The translations under genes and the position numbers were made by a program. Below are positions 1 through 7,376 of a stretch of DNA of 15,492 nucleotides, piece by piece. The notes below the pieces were generated by a model. It made no database searches. It saw nothing but the letters and a program-made list of their open reading frames with translations, and was not told where the DNA came from. The DNA comes from Gammaproteobacteria bacterium (GTDB lineage: Bacteria; Pseudomonadota; Gammaproteobacteria; Chromatiales; Chromatiaceae): assembly GCA_013041975.1 (NCBI GenBank), contig JABDQZ010000179.1:1-15492 (forward strand). The letters run 5' to 3'. How positions within the stretch are numbered: position 1 is the stretch's first letter; every line of letters begins with the position of its first letter.

Positions 1-1
1 G

Positions 2-496
2 ATGACTGATGCTGATGTATTTATCGGTGTTTCCGGGCCGGACCTGGTCTCCGAAAAAGTGTTGAAGCTAATGGCGCCAAAGCCCGTCGTATTTGCACTG
101 TCGAACCCGGTACCGGAAATACGTCCGGCCAATGCATTCAATGTCAGGGATGACCTGATTATGGCGACGGGACGTTCTGATTATCCAAATCAGGTAAATA
201 ATGTTCTGGGTTTTCCGTTTATTTTTCGGGGTGCACTGGATGTCAGGGCATCAAAAATCAACGACGAAATGCAGATTGCGGCTGTGCACGCTCTCAAAGA
301 CCTGACGCATGAGCCAGTGCCGGATTCGGTTTTGCAGGCCTATGAACTGGATCATCTTGAGTTCGGGCCAGAATATATTCTGCCCAAACCGCTTGATCCC
401 AGGTTACGAGGTGTTATACCTCAAGCCGTTGCCAGAGCGGCCATCCAATCAGGTGTTGCCAGAGCTGACTGGCCTGATCATTATCCGCCAATGTAA
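2..496 (+). CDS. maeB: Malic enzyme, C-terminal part (5' truncated by window edge)
   Basis: This is the last 164 residues of a malic enzyme, which decarboxylates malate to pyruvate with NAD(P)+ in the cytoplasm. The frame is open to the left edge, so the true start lies outside the window. The visible part belongs to the NAD-binding domain: the DVFIGVSGPDLVSEKVLKLM stretch, then the family motif FALSNPVPEI, then ATGRSDYPNQVNNVLGFPFI followed by FRGALD. It stops shortly after the NAD domain at the TAA at 494-496, so it is the short bacterial form (about 420 residues) and lacks the phosphotransacetylase-like extension of E. coli MaeB. The next gene, gltA, starts 93 bp downstream, and no terminator is visible between them, so read-through is possible. 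A malic enzyme gene beside ponA is the known Pseudomonas arrangement. Cofactor preference (NAD or NADP) cannot be read from this fragment, so the symbol is tentative. Confidence 0.93.
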   Translation: MTDADVFIGVSGPDLVSEKVLKLMAPKPVVFALSNPVPEIRPANAFNVRDDLIMATGRSDYPNQVNNVLGFPFIFRGALDVRASKINDEMQIAAVHALKDLTHEPVPDSVLQAYELDHLEFGPEYILPKPLDPRLRGVIPQAVARAAIQSGVARADWPDHYPPM

Positions 497-550
497 TAAT
501 TCGTTTAGAATCGTCTATTATTGTAATTCTTGACAGCTATCAGAGGAGAG

Positions 551-580
551 CTCGGGCAATAGAAGCGGTAACTGCCCGGG
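551..580 (+). promoter_or_regulatory. Inverted repeat in the gltA leader, overlapping its ribosome binding site
   Basis: Bases 551-558 (CTCGGGCA) can pair with 573-580 (TGCCCGGG) to form an 8-bp, GC-rich stem with one T-G wobble and a 14-nt loop. The 3' arm runs into GGGAAG (578-583), the best Shine-Dalgarno-like stretch, which lies 6 nt before the gltA ATG at 590. When folded, the stem would cover the first half of that site. No T-run follows, so it is not a standard terminator. The pairing is directly visible; a regulatory role is inference. Confidence 0.45.
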
Positions 581-589
581 AAGTTATAA

Positions 590-1873
590 ATGACTAAAAC
601 TGTAAATCTCAAAGGTGCTTCATCCGAAATCACCCTGGAAGTGCGCTCCGGTACAGAAGGCCCGGATGCGATTGATATTACATCTCTGTACGGTGATATG
701 GGTGTCTTTACCTACGATCCCGGTTTTGTCAGTACCGCCAGTTGCCATAGCAAGATCACTTACATAGACGGTGATGAAGGTATTTTACGTTACCGTGGCT
801 ACCCCATAGAGCAACTGGCAGAACATAGTGATTTTCTGGAAGTTGCCTATCTTTTGCTGTACGGCGAGCTGCCCTCAGCCGAACAATATTCAGGCTTTAA
901 TCATGTGATTACCCATCACACCATGATCAACGAATCATTACTTCATTTTTTTGACGGTTTCCATTATGACGCTCACCCCATGGCGATGATGGTGGGTGTC
1001 ACCGGTTCTCTCTCGGCTTTTTATCATGACTCCATAGATATTCAGAATGAACGCCACCGTGAAATCAGCGCGCATCGCATGATTGCCAAAATGCCCACCA
1101 TTGCTGCGGCCTGTTTCAAGCATAACCTGGGCGAGCCGGTTAACTATCCGCGAAATGACCTGTCTTACGTAGGTAATTTCCTGCGCATGATGTTTGCCAC
1201 TCCCTGCGAGGATTACCAGCTCAGTCCAGCAGCAGAGAAGGCAATGAACCTCTTGTTTATCCTGCATGCAGATCATGAACAGAATGCTTCGACTTCAACG
1301 GTACGCCTGGCGGGTTCTTCCGGTGCAAATCCTTTTGCCTGTATAGCGGCAGGAATCGCTTCGTTGTGGGGGCCTGCTCATGGCGGCGCGAATGAAGCGG
1401 TACTTGATATGCTCGAGGAAATCGAAGATGTATCCAATATTGATAAATTCATTGCCCGGGCCAAAGACAAGGATGACCCATTCCGCCTGATGGGCTTTGG
1501 TCACAGGGTCTACAAGAACTATGATCCGCGAGCCAAAATTATTCGCGCGGTCTGTCATGAAGTGCTTGAGGAAGTTGATACTCACGACCCGTTCTTTGAA
1601 ATTGCTCTCAGGCTGGAAGAAATTGCGCTTGAGGATGAATATTTTGTCGAACGTAAACTCTATCCGAATGTCGATTTTTACTCGGGTATTATTTACCGGG
1701 CACTGGGCATTCCGCGCAATATGTTCACGGTGATGTTTGCCATTGCCCGAACCACAGGCTGGGTGGCTCACTGGATGGAGATGATATCTGATCCCAAACA
1801 GCGTATTGGTCGTCCAAGACAAATTTATGTTGGCGAGCCTAAAAGGGATTACGTTTCGATAACTCAGCGTTAG
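590..1873 (+). CDS. gltA: Citrate synthase, hexameric (type II) class
   Basis: Condenses oxaloacetate and acetyl-CoA to citrate, the entry step of the TCA cycle. The 427-residue length matches E. coli GltA, and the alignment is nearly gap-free, so residue numbers coincide. Catalytic His264 (in WGPAHGGANEA), His305 (MGFGHRVYKNYDPRAK) and Asp362 (NVDFYSGIIYRALGIP) are all present. The HADHEQNASTSTVR block and PRNDLSYVGNF are typical of the class. Several residues of the E. coli NADH inhibition site are kept: His110, Thr111, Met112, Tyr145, Arg163, Lys167 and Cys206; Arg109 is replaced by His. This suggests an NADH-sensitive hexamer. The ATG at 590 gives the conserved N-terminus and has GGGAAG 6 nt upstream, partly within a hairpin. 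The gene lies between the malic enzyme gene and the convergent ponA, with only 49 bp to the ponA stop codon. Confidence 0.98.
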   Translation: MTKTVNLKGASSEITLEVRSGTEGPDAIDITSLYGDMGVFTYDPGFVSTASCHSKITYIDGDEGILRYRGYPIEQLAEHSDFLEVAYLLLYGELPSAEQYSGFNHVITHHTMINESLLHFFDGFHYDAHPMAMMVGVTGSLSAFYHDSIDIQNERHREISAHRMIAKMPTIAAACFKHNLGEPVNYPRNDLSYVGNFLRMMFATPCEDYQLSPAAEKAMNLLFILHADHEQNASTSTVRLAGSSGANPFACIAAGIASLWGPAHGGANEAVLDMLEEIEDVSNIDKFIARAKDKDDPFRLMGFGHRVYKNYDPRAKIIRAVCHEVLEEVDTHDPFFEIALRLEEIALEDEYFVERKLYPNVDFYSGIIYRALGIPRNMFTVMFAIARTTGWVAHWMEMISDPKQRIGRPRQIYVGEPKRDYVSITQR

Positions 1874-1902
1874 CGATATGAGTGCTGACTTTTGTCATAT
1901 TG
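1874..1902. terminator. Weak stem-loop between convergent gltA and ponA
   Basis: The 49-bp gap between the two convergent stop codons contains an imperfect inverted repeat: CGATATGA at 1874-1881 against TCATATTG at 1895-1902, 8 bp with one G-T wobble and a 13-nt loop. The stem is AT-rich and has no adjoining T-run on either strand, so it is at best a weak terminator. It is listed because no better candidate ends either transcript here. Confidence 0.22.
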
Positions 1903-1922
1903 CCCAATTTAACAAAGCTTCT

Positions 1923-4394
1923 CTAGAATAATTCAGTATCTTCAATATTGGCTTGTGGTGTGCTGCTGTCGTTGGCTGGCAGTGCAACGTGTGTCGGAGC
2001 ATGCTCAGCCCTGAACACTTCGAAAATTGCATCACGCTGGTTTATTGATGCCAGCTTTCCGGTTCTGGGATCGATACGAATGCTTAACATACCATCTGGC
2101 ATGGCTGGCACCTTATCCTGGGGATAATAGGTCAAAGCTTTTTTCATATAGTGTATCCAGCCTGGCAGCGCTGCGCGACCGCCAAACTCGCCATTACCCA
2201 GTTTTGAATTGTTATCAAAGCCCACCCACGCCGTGGCGACAATAGACTGATTGTAACCATTGAACCAGGCATCACGCTGGTCGTTGGTTGTACCGGTTTT
2301 ACCTGCAAGATCCTTTCGTTTTAATACCTTGGCCCTGGTTCCGGTACCACGTGTTATAACATCCTGCATCATGGAATACATAATGTAACGGTTTTCGGCG
2401 CTAATAACGCGAGGGGCGGCTACGGGCAGCTTTTCAGTTTCCGCTTCAAGCTCATCTGTCGTGTTTGTCGTTGCCAGGTTCGTATGGTCTTTTGGCGTTT
2501 CCTGCAGGCACTTTTCGCAGACTGTTGGGGGTGTGGCCTGGTAAATGATTTCAGAACCATTTCTTTCAATTCTGGAAATCAGATAGGGATCAACAAGGAA
2601 ACCACCATTGGCAAGAACCGCATAGCCTCTGGCCATTTGCAGAGGTGTGATATTGGCGCTACCCAGGGCAAGTGAAAGGTTGGGTGGCAGTTCTTCGCGG
2701 GAAAAACCAAAGTTTTCTATATGATCGAGGGCTTTTTTGATTCCAATGCTGCGCAACAAACGTATTGAAACCAGGTTGCGTGATTTTGTGAGAGCATATC
2801 TTAGCCGGGTCAGACCAAAAAATTTTCCGCTATAGTTTTCCGGCCGCCAGGCTCCTTCGAGCCCGGCGTCCTGAAATACAACAGGTGCATCATTGATAGT
2901 GCTGGCTGCGGTAAAACCATTTTCCAGGGCAGCAGAGTAAATGAAAGCCTTGAACCCTGAACCTGGCTGGCGTTTAGCCTGTGTGATGCGATTGAACTTG
3001 GTCTGAAAATAGTCATAGCCTCCAACCAGACTGGTGATGGCTCCATTTTTTGGATCCAGCGCAACCAGTGCAGCATTGACATCCGGAATCTGGGCAAGCC
3101 GCCAGTAGGTCACCGGCGTTTGGTCTTTTGACTTTTTATCGACTTCTGTCTGGCTGAGCACGTAAACAAGGCTGGCAGGCTTGAGAATTTCACCAGCTTT
3201 CTTTGGCGTTTTGCCGCGGCGATCTTCAGTGATGTAACGACGTGCCCATTTCAATCCATTCCAGGGAATCGTGGCTGATTGTCCACTGCCAAGATAAATC
3301 TCAACTTCCTGTTCTTTTACCTCGGTGGCTATGGCAACGGTCAGATTGCCGTAGGTTTCTGTGTCGCTGATAATGTCATCCATTTTTTCAGGCGTTGTCA
3401 AAATCGTAGCGTCCAGTTGAGCAATAACCCCTCTGTAACCATGTCGCCTGTCATAATCATTGCAAACCATGTGAACAGCATCAATAGCCTGTTGCTGCAG
3501 GTCTGAACCCACCGTGGTGTAAACAGAATAGCCCCCGCTATAGCTTTCTTCGCCGTAGCGTTGGAACATCTCGGCACGGGCCATTTCAGCGATATAAGGC
3601 GCGTTCAACTCGATATTGGCAGAATATCGTTTTGCACTAACAGCAGCATTGCGGGCTGTTTTTTCTTCTTCAGCAGTGATAAATCCAAGGCTTAACATCC
3701 TGTCCAGTACATAGTTACGACGAATGGTGGCACGTTCCGCATTGGTAATGGGATTGTATTTTGACGGCGCCTTGGGAAGGCCGGCAATCATAGCAATTTG
3801 TGCAAGATCCAATTCATCGAGACCCTTGCCATAATAGACGCGCGCTGCAGCACCTACCCCGTAGGCGCGATGACCGAGATAGATTTTATTCATGTAAAGC
3901 GTCAGCACTTCGTTTTTGGTAAGTTCCTTGTCGATTTTCAGCGCCAGAAAAATCTCATTGATCTTGCGAAGGTAGGTCTTTTTGCTGGATAGAAAGAAGT
4001 TACGTGCAACCTGCATGGTAATGGTGCTGCCGCCCTGTTTTTTCTTACCTGTTAAGGCCAACTGAATGGCTGCTCGAACCAGCCCCTGGTAATCGACCCC
4101 CGGGTGTTCGTAAAAACGGTCATCTTCTGCGGCTAGAAAGGCCTGCACCAATTGTTCAGGCACCTGCTCGAATGTGACTGGAATACGGCGTTTTTCACCA
4201 TATTCGGAAATTAACAGGCCGTCTTTTGAATAAATTCTCAGGGGAACCTGAAGCTGAACATGTTTGAGACTGTCAATGGAGGGTAGATCGGGTTTTACAT
4301 ACTGATAAACGCCAAATACGATCCCTGCCGCAGAAATTACCCCCAAAATACCGAGCATGAGAAAGAATTTTGTGATTTTCAGCAGAGTTTTCAT
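1923..4394 (-). CDS. mrcA: Penicillin-binding protein 1A (bifunctional transglycosylase/transpeptidase)
   Basis: A class A PBP of 823 residues, the normal size for proteobacterial PBP1A (ponA in Pseudomonas). It polymerises lipid II and cross-links peptidoglycan on the periplasmic face of the inner membrane. Residues about 8-32 form the N-terminal membrane anchor. The GT51 transglycosylase follows (about 55-230), with catalytic Glu90 in AAEDDRFYEHPGVD, then QGGSTITMQVARN and the KINEIFLALKI / YMNKIYLG region. An OB-like insert comes next (about 320-430). The transpeptidase has Ser479 in SGFK (SxxK), SRN at 538-540 (SxN) and KTG at 699-701 in LAGKTGTTND. An insertion at about 622-665 between the second and third motifs holds a CEKC pair. 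The start MKTLLKITKFF suits the family, but no Shine-Dalgarno sequence is visible before it. The gene is convergent with gltA and divergent from pilM, as in Pseudomonas. Confidence 0.97.
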   Translation of the reverse strand: MKTLLKITKFFLMLGILGVISAAGIVFGVYQYVKPDLPSIDSLKHVQLQVPLRIYSKDGLLISEYGEKRRIPVTFEQVPEQLVQAFLAAEDDRFYEHPGVDYQGLVRAAIQLALTGKKKQGGSTITMQVARNFFLSSKKTYLRKINEIFLALKIDKELTKNEVLTLYMNKIYLGHRAYGVGAAARVYYGKGLDELDLAQIAMIAGLPKAPSKYNPITNAERATIRRNYVLDRMLSLGFITAEEEKTARNAAVSAKRYSANIELNAPYIAEMARAEMFQRYGEESYSGGYSVYTTVGSDLQQQAIDAVHMVCNDYDRRHGYRGVIAQLDATILTTPEKMDDIISDTETYGNLTVAIATEVKEQEVEIYLGSGQSATIPWNGLKWARRYITEDRRGKTPKKAGEILKPASLVYVLSQTEVDKKSKDQTPVTYWRLAQIPDVNAALVALDPKNGAITSLVGGYDYFQTKFNRITQAKRQPGSGFKAFIYSAALENGFTAASTINDAPVVFQDAGLEGAWRPENYSGKFFGLTRLRYALTKSRNLVSIRLLRSIGIKKALDHIENFGFSREELPPNLSLALGSANITPLQMARGYAVLANGGFLVDPYLISRIERNGSEIIYQATPPTVCEKCLQETPKDHTNLATTNTTDELEAETEKLPVAAPRVISAENRYIMYSMMQDVITRGTGTRAKVLKRKDLAGKTGTTNDQRDAWFNGYNQSIVATAWVGFDNNSKLGNGEFGGRAALPGWIHYMKKALTYYPQDKVPAMPDGMLSIRIDPRTGKLASINQRDAIFEVFRAEHAPTHVALPANDSSTPQANIEDTELF

Positions 4395-4496
4395 AAAAAT
4401 TGGTGTTTATGGGCTAAATTTTTACGTCTCGGTGACGATAAATCGTTATGTTAGCAGATGAAAGTTAAATAAATTGAAAGTTTTTGAAGAAAAAAC

Positions 4497-4526
4497 TTCA
4501 CAAAAAATTATTTATTGCTATATAGT
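4497..4526 (+). promoter_or_regulatory. Candidate sigma-70 promoter for pilMNOPQ
   Basis: In the 198-bp gap between divergent ponA and pilM, TTCACA (4497-4502) can serve as a -35 box. The -10 box would be TATATA (4519-4524, 16-bp spacer) or TATAGT (4521-4526, 18-bp spacer). An A-rich stretch (4488-4495) lies just upstream of the -35, in the place of an UP element. Transcription would begin near 4531-4534, giving a leader of about 60 nt before pilM. The region is AT-rich throughout, so chance matches are easy. No sigma-54 (GG-N10-GC) site was seen. No promoter of comparable quality was found facing ponA. Confidence 0.4.
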
Positions 4527-4592
4527 TAGTCATCGAACTTAAAAAAAATTCTAGGTATTGCCGCTAAGGCTCAGAAAATTAAAAGGGAAATC

Positions 4593-5666
4593 ATGTTCCT
4601 CTTAGGACGAAAATCACCGATAATGCTCGGTCTGGACATCAGTTCGACGGCTGTGAAGTTACTGGAGCTAAGTCAAAGCAGTGGCCGGGATGGGGTACAG
4701 TACAAAGTTGAAAGTTATGGTGTTGAGCCATTGCCTGCAGACTCGGTCGTTGAAAAAAACATTGCTGATGTCGATGCAGTCGGTCTGGCGATAAAAAATG
4801 TCGTCAAACGATCAGGCACCAAGACAAAAAAAGCTGCTGTTGCAGTGGCGGGCTCTGCGGTCATCACCAGAATTATTTCCATGCCAGCTACCTTGTCAGA
4901 TAAAGAACTGCATGCCCAGATTATGCTTGAGGCAGATCAGTACATTCCTTATCCACTCGAAGAAGTCAATATGGATTATGAAGTGCAGGGGCCTTCGGAA
5001 AAAGACCCCGAAATGATTGACATATTACTGGCAGCTTCTCGAAGTGAAAATGTAGAAGACAGAATTGATGCACTGGACGCAGCCGGTCTCGGTGCCGGTG
5101 TTGTTGATGTAGAAGCCTATGCCATGGAAAACGCCTGTGTACAACTGGCTTCGCAGTGGCCAGATCAGGGCAAAGATCTGACGGTAGCAGTAGCAGATGT
5201 CGGTGCAACAACCACAACACTCAACGTACTTCATGACGGCCATATCATTTATACCCGCGAACAGAATTTCGGCGGTAAACAATTGACTGAAGAGATACAG
5301 CGTCGCTACGGCTTGTCCAACGAAGAGGCCGGTATGGCAAAACGTCAGGGTGGCTTACCTGACAATTATGTTCCGGAGGTTCTGGATCCGTTCAAGGAAG
5401 CCATGGCTCAACAGGTTAGTCGTTCGCTCCAGTTTTTCTACTCGGCAAGTGCTTTCAGCGATGTGGATATGATTGTTATGGCAGGGGGAAGCTCTTCGAT
5501 AATCGGGATTGATGATTTGATTGAGGAAAAAATGGGTGTCAGCACGTCGATTGCCAATCCGTTCGCGAATATGTCAGTCGCATCTAAAGTCAAGGCGCAG
5601 AGCCTGAGCAATGATGCTCCGGCAATGATGATCGCCTGTGGCCTGGCGTTAAGGAGTTTTGACTGA
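4593..5666 (+). CDS. pilM: PilM, cytoplasmic actin-like ATPase of the type IV pilus alignment complex
   Basis: The 357-residue protein has the FtsA/actin-like fold of PilM, which binds the N-terminal tail of PilN and links the cytoplasmic pilus motors to the envelope-spanning complex. The phosphate-1 loop is at residues 12-25 (LGLDISSTAVKLLE). A phosphate-2-like stretch, VADVGATTTTLNVL, is near 199-212, and the adenosine motif MAGGSSSI is near 296-303. The 1C-like subdomain signature DQYIPYPLEEVNMDYEV is also present. The ATG at 4593 is preceded by AAAAGGGA at suitable spacing, and the N-terminus MFLLGRKSPIMLGLDIS is typical of the family. It is the first gene of the pilMNOPQ operon. Its stop lies 1 base before the pilN start, which suggests translational coupling. 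Confidence 0.97.
   Translation: MFLLGRKSPIMLGLDISSTAVKLLELSQSSGRDGVQYKVESYGVEPLPADSVVEKNIADVDAVGLAIKNVVKRSGTKTKKAAVAVAGSAVITRIISMPATLSDKELHAQIMLEADQYIPYPLEEVNMDYEVQGPSEKDPEMIDILLAASRSENVEDRIDALDAAGLGAGVVDVEAYAMENACVQLASQWPDQGKDLTVAVADVGATTTTLNVLHDGHIIYTREQNFGGKQLTEEIQRRYGLSNEEAGMAKRQGGLPDNYVPEVLDPFKEAMAQQVSRSLQFFYSASAFSDVDMIVMAGGSSSIIGIDDLIEEKMGVSTSIANPFANMSVASKVKAQSLSNDAPAMMIACGLALRSFD
5651..5656 (+). promoter_or_regulatory. Ribosome binding site that decides the pilN start
   Basis: AAGGAG at 5651-5656, inside the end of pilM, is 11 nt from the ATG at 5668 but only 2 nt from the upstream in-frame TTG at 5659. The ATG is therefore favoured. It yields MAKINLLPWRE, the usual PilN N-terminus that docks into PilM. 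Confidence 0.7.
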
Positions 5667-5667
5667 T

Positions 5668-6231
5668 ATGGCAAAGATAAATCTGCTTCCATGGCGAGAG
5701 GAACTCAAAAAGAAACATTTACAGGACTTCCTGGTACTGTTGCTCGCCGGCGTTGTTTTAACAGGTGCAGCTATGGGTGGCTGGCATTGGCAAAATGAAA
5801 ATAATATTACCCATCAACAAAACAGAAACAATTACGTCAAACGAGAAATCTCTATTGTAGAAGAGCGCATTCGTGAAATTCGTGAACTGGAAAACAAGAA
5901 AAACCAGTTACTGTCCAGAATGAGTGTAATTACCCGCTTGCAGGGCAGTCGCCCCCAGATTGTTCGCTTGATGGATGAAATTGTGACGACCCTTCCGGAA
6001 GGCGTATTTCTTACGAAAGTTACCCAGGGTGGAAACAATGTTTCGTTTGATGGTCGGGCTCAATCCAATGCCAGGGTTTCTTCATACATGAGGAACATTG
6101 AAAACACCCGCTGGATGACAAAGCCGAAACTGCAGATCATTCAAAACAAGGATAAAACAGGTACAGGTTTCAGTCATTTCAAGCTATCTGCTCAGCAAGC
6201 TGCACCTAAAAAGAAGGATGAAGAACAGTGA
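5668..6231 (+). CDS. pilN: PilN, inner-membrane type IV pilus assembly protein
   Basis: A 187-residue bitopic protein. The N-terminal INLLPWREE motif (residues 4-12) is the known PilM-binding peptide. One transmembrane helix spans about residues 21-41. A charged coiled coil follows (about 45-90, rich in Glu, Arg, Asn and Lys), and a small periplasmic ferredoxin-like domain occupies about 95-170, with the conserved region LMDEIVTTLPEGVFLTKVTQ. PilN pairs with PilO and carries the link from PilM to PilP and PilQ. The ATG at 5668 is preferred over a TTG 9 bases upstream because of the spacing of the AAGGAG site. The stop overlaps the pilO start (GTGA), so the two partners are probably translated together. 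Confidence 0.96.
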   Translation: MAKINLLPWREELKKKHLQDFLVLLLAGVVLTGAAMGGWHWQNENNITHQQNRNNYVKREISIVEERIREIRELENKKNQLLSRMSVITRLQGSRPQIVRLMDEIVTTLPEGVFLTKVTQGGNNVSFDGRAQSNARVSSYMRNIENTRWMTKPKLQIIQNKDKTGTGFSHFKLSAQQAAPKKKDEEQ

Positions 6232-6839
6232 ATCTTGAAGAACTCAATGATCTTGACCTCACTGATTTAGGTGAAATGCCCTTTGCGGTCAAGCTGGTTA
6301 TTATATTGATTGTGTGCCTCGGTATAGGTGCCGGTGTTTACTACTACGATATTCAGAAACAGTTTGCCAGGCTGGACAAGGCACGGGCACAAGAGTCAGA
6401 ACTCAAACGTCAGTTTGAAGACAAGCAGGCAAAAGCGGTAAACCTGGAAAGCTATAAGCAGCAACTGAAAGAAATGGAAGACACATTCGGTGCCATGCTG
6501 CGTCAATTACCCGATAAAACGGAAGTTCCGGATTTGCTGGTGGATGTATCACAGACGGGTCTTGCCGCAGGACTTGAGTTCAAGTTGTTCAAGCCACTGG
6601 GCGAATCGCCCCGTGAATTCTATGCCGAATTACCAATCAGTATCGAAGTAGAAGGTACATACCATGAATTTGGTGAGTTTATCAGTGGTATAGCGGCATT
6701 GCCTCGAATCGTTACCATGCATGATATACAAATAACTCCTATGAAAAAGGAAAATGCGACTGCTAAAGGTGGAGTTGAAATGTTGTCTATGAAAGCCACC
6801 GCTAAAACCTACCGATATCTTGAGGAGGATAACCAATGA
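6228..6839 (+). CDS. pilO: PilO, inner-membrane type IV pilus assembly protein
   Basis: A 203-residue protein with the same layout as PilN: a short cytoplasmic tail, a transmembrane helix at about 20-40 (VKLVIILIVCLGIGAGVYYY), a coiled coil at about 41-92, and a periplasmic ferredoxin-like domain. That domain begins with the family block LRQLPDKTEVPDLLVDVSQ and then the GLEFKLFKP stretch. It forms heterodimers with PilN and contacts PilP. The start is a GTG at 6228 that overlaps the pilN stop by 4 bases. AAGGA at 6214-6218 is 9 nt upstream, and no better ATG lies nearby. The stop overlaps the first pilP ATG (ATGA at 6836-6839). Confidence 0.96.
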   Translation: MNLEELNDLDLTDLGEMPFAVKLVIILIVCLGIGAGVYYYDIQKQFARLDKARAQESELKRQFEDKQAKAVNLESYKQQLKEMEDTFGAMLRQLPDKTEVPDLLVDVSQTGLAAGLEFKLFKPLGESPREFYAELPISIEVEGTYHEFGEFISGIAALPRIVTMHDIQITPMKKENATAKGGVEMLSMKATAKTYRYLEEDNQ

Positions 6840-7360
6840 TGAAAGTTCATCACCTTCTCCCGTTAATATTGACTGGTCTGCTGGCCGGTTGCGCCAAACA
6901 GGATATGAATGATCTGAGGGGCTTCATTGAAGAAGTCAAGCAAAGACCTCCGGGTCGAATTGAGCCATTACCCGAGATTAAGGAAATCGATACACATACG
7001 TATGCGTCGGCAGATCTGCGTAATCCTTTTGCACCGGAACAGGCACAGGAAACCGAGACAAACATTGCTCAAAGCAGTGGCTTAACCCCGGATTTCAATC
7101 GCAGAAAAGAAGAGCTTGAACAGTTCCCGCTGGATTCTTTGAGAATGGTGGGAACACTTGATAAAGAAGATTTTGTGTGGGCATTGATGAGAACAAATGA
7201 CGGAACGATCCACACAGTCAAACAGGGAAATTATGTAGGCATGAATTACGGTAAAATTGACCGGATTTCGGAAGAAAAAATTGAATTAACCGAAATCATA
7301 AAAGATGGTCAGGGCGGATATATAGAACGACAGGCTACAGTGGCACTTGGCGGGGAATAG
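6836..7360 (+). CDS. pilP: PilP, type IV pilus assembly lipoprotein
   Basis: A 174-residue lipoprotein with signal sequence MMKVHHLLPLILTGLLAGC and lipobox LAGC, so the mature lipidated residue is Cys19. A largely unstructured segment follows. It contains the conserved DLRNPFAP motif, known in the family to contact PilN/PilO. A C-terminal beta domain (about residues 95-170, LRMVGTLDKEDFVWALMRTN onward) binds the N-terminal domains of PilQ. GAGGAG at 6822-6827 is 8 nt before the ATG at 6836; the adjacent ATG at 6839 is an alternative start and changes only one residue. The gap to pilQ is 16 bp. Confidence 0.96.
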   Translation: MMKVHHLLPLILTGLLAGCAKQDMNDLRGFIEEVKQRPPGRIEPLPEIKEIDTHTYASADLRNPFAPEQAQETETNIAQSSGLTPDFNRRKEELEQFPLDSLRMVGTLDKEDFVWALMRTNDGTIHTVKQGNYVGMNYGKIDRISEEKIELTEIIKDGQGGYIERQATVALGGE

Positions 7361-7376
7361 GACGTAGAGGTTAAAA

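Noticed and set aside
530..558. TTGACA at 530-535 as the -35 box of a gltA promoter
   Set aside because: It is a perfect -35 hexamer, but positions 16-18 bp downstream are GC-rich (part of the hairpin) and hold no acceptable -10 box. It may be chance, or an activator-dependent promoter that cannot be shown from sequence.
1295..1822. A 175-codon open frame antisense to gltA (and a 112-codon one at 938-1276)
   Set aside because: Both lie wholly within the strongly conserved gltA frame, show no recognisable domain and are rich in His/Arg/Asn, as expected for complementary shadow frames.
5659..5667. TTG start for pilN
   Set aside because: It is only 2 nt from the AAGGAG ribosome binding site; the ATG at 5668 has workable spacing and the usual PilN N-terminus.
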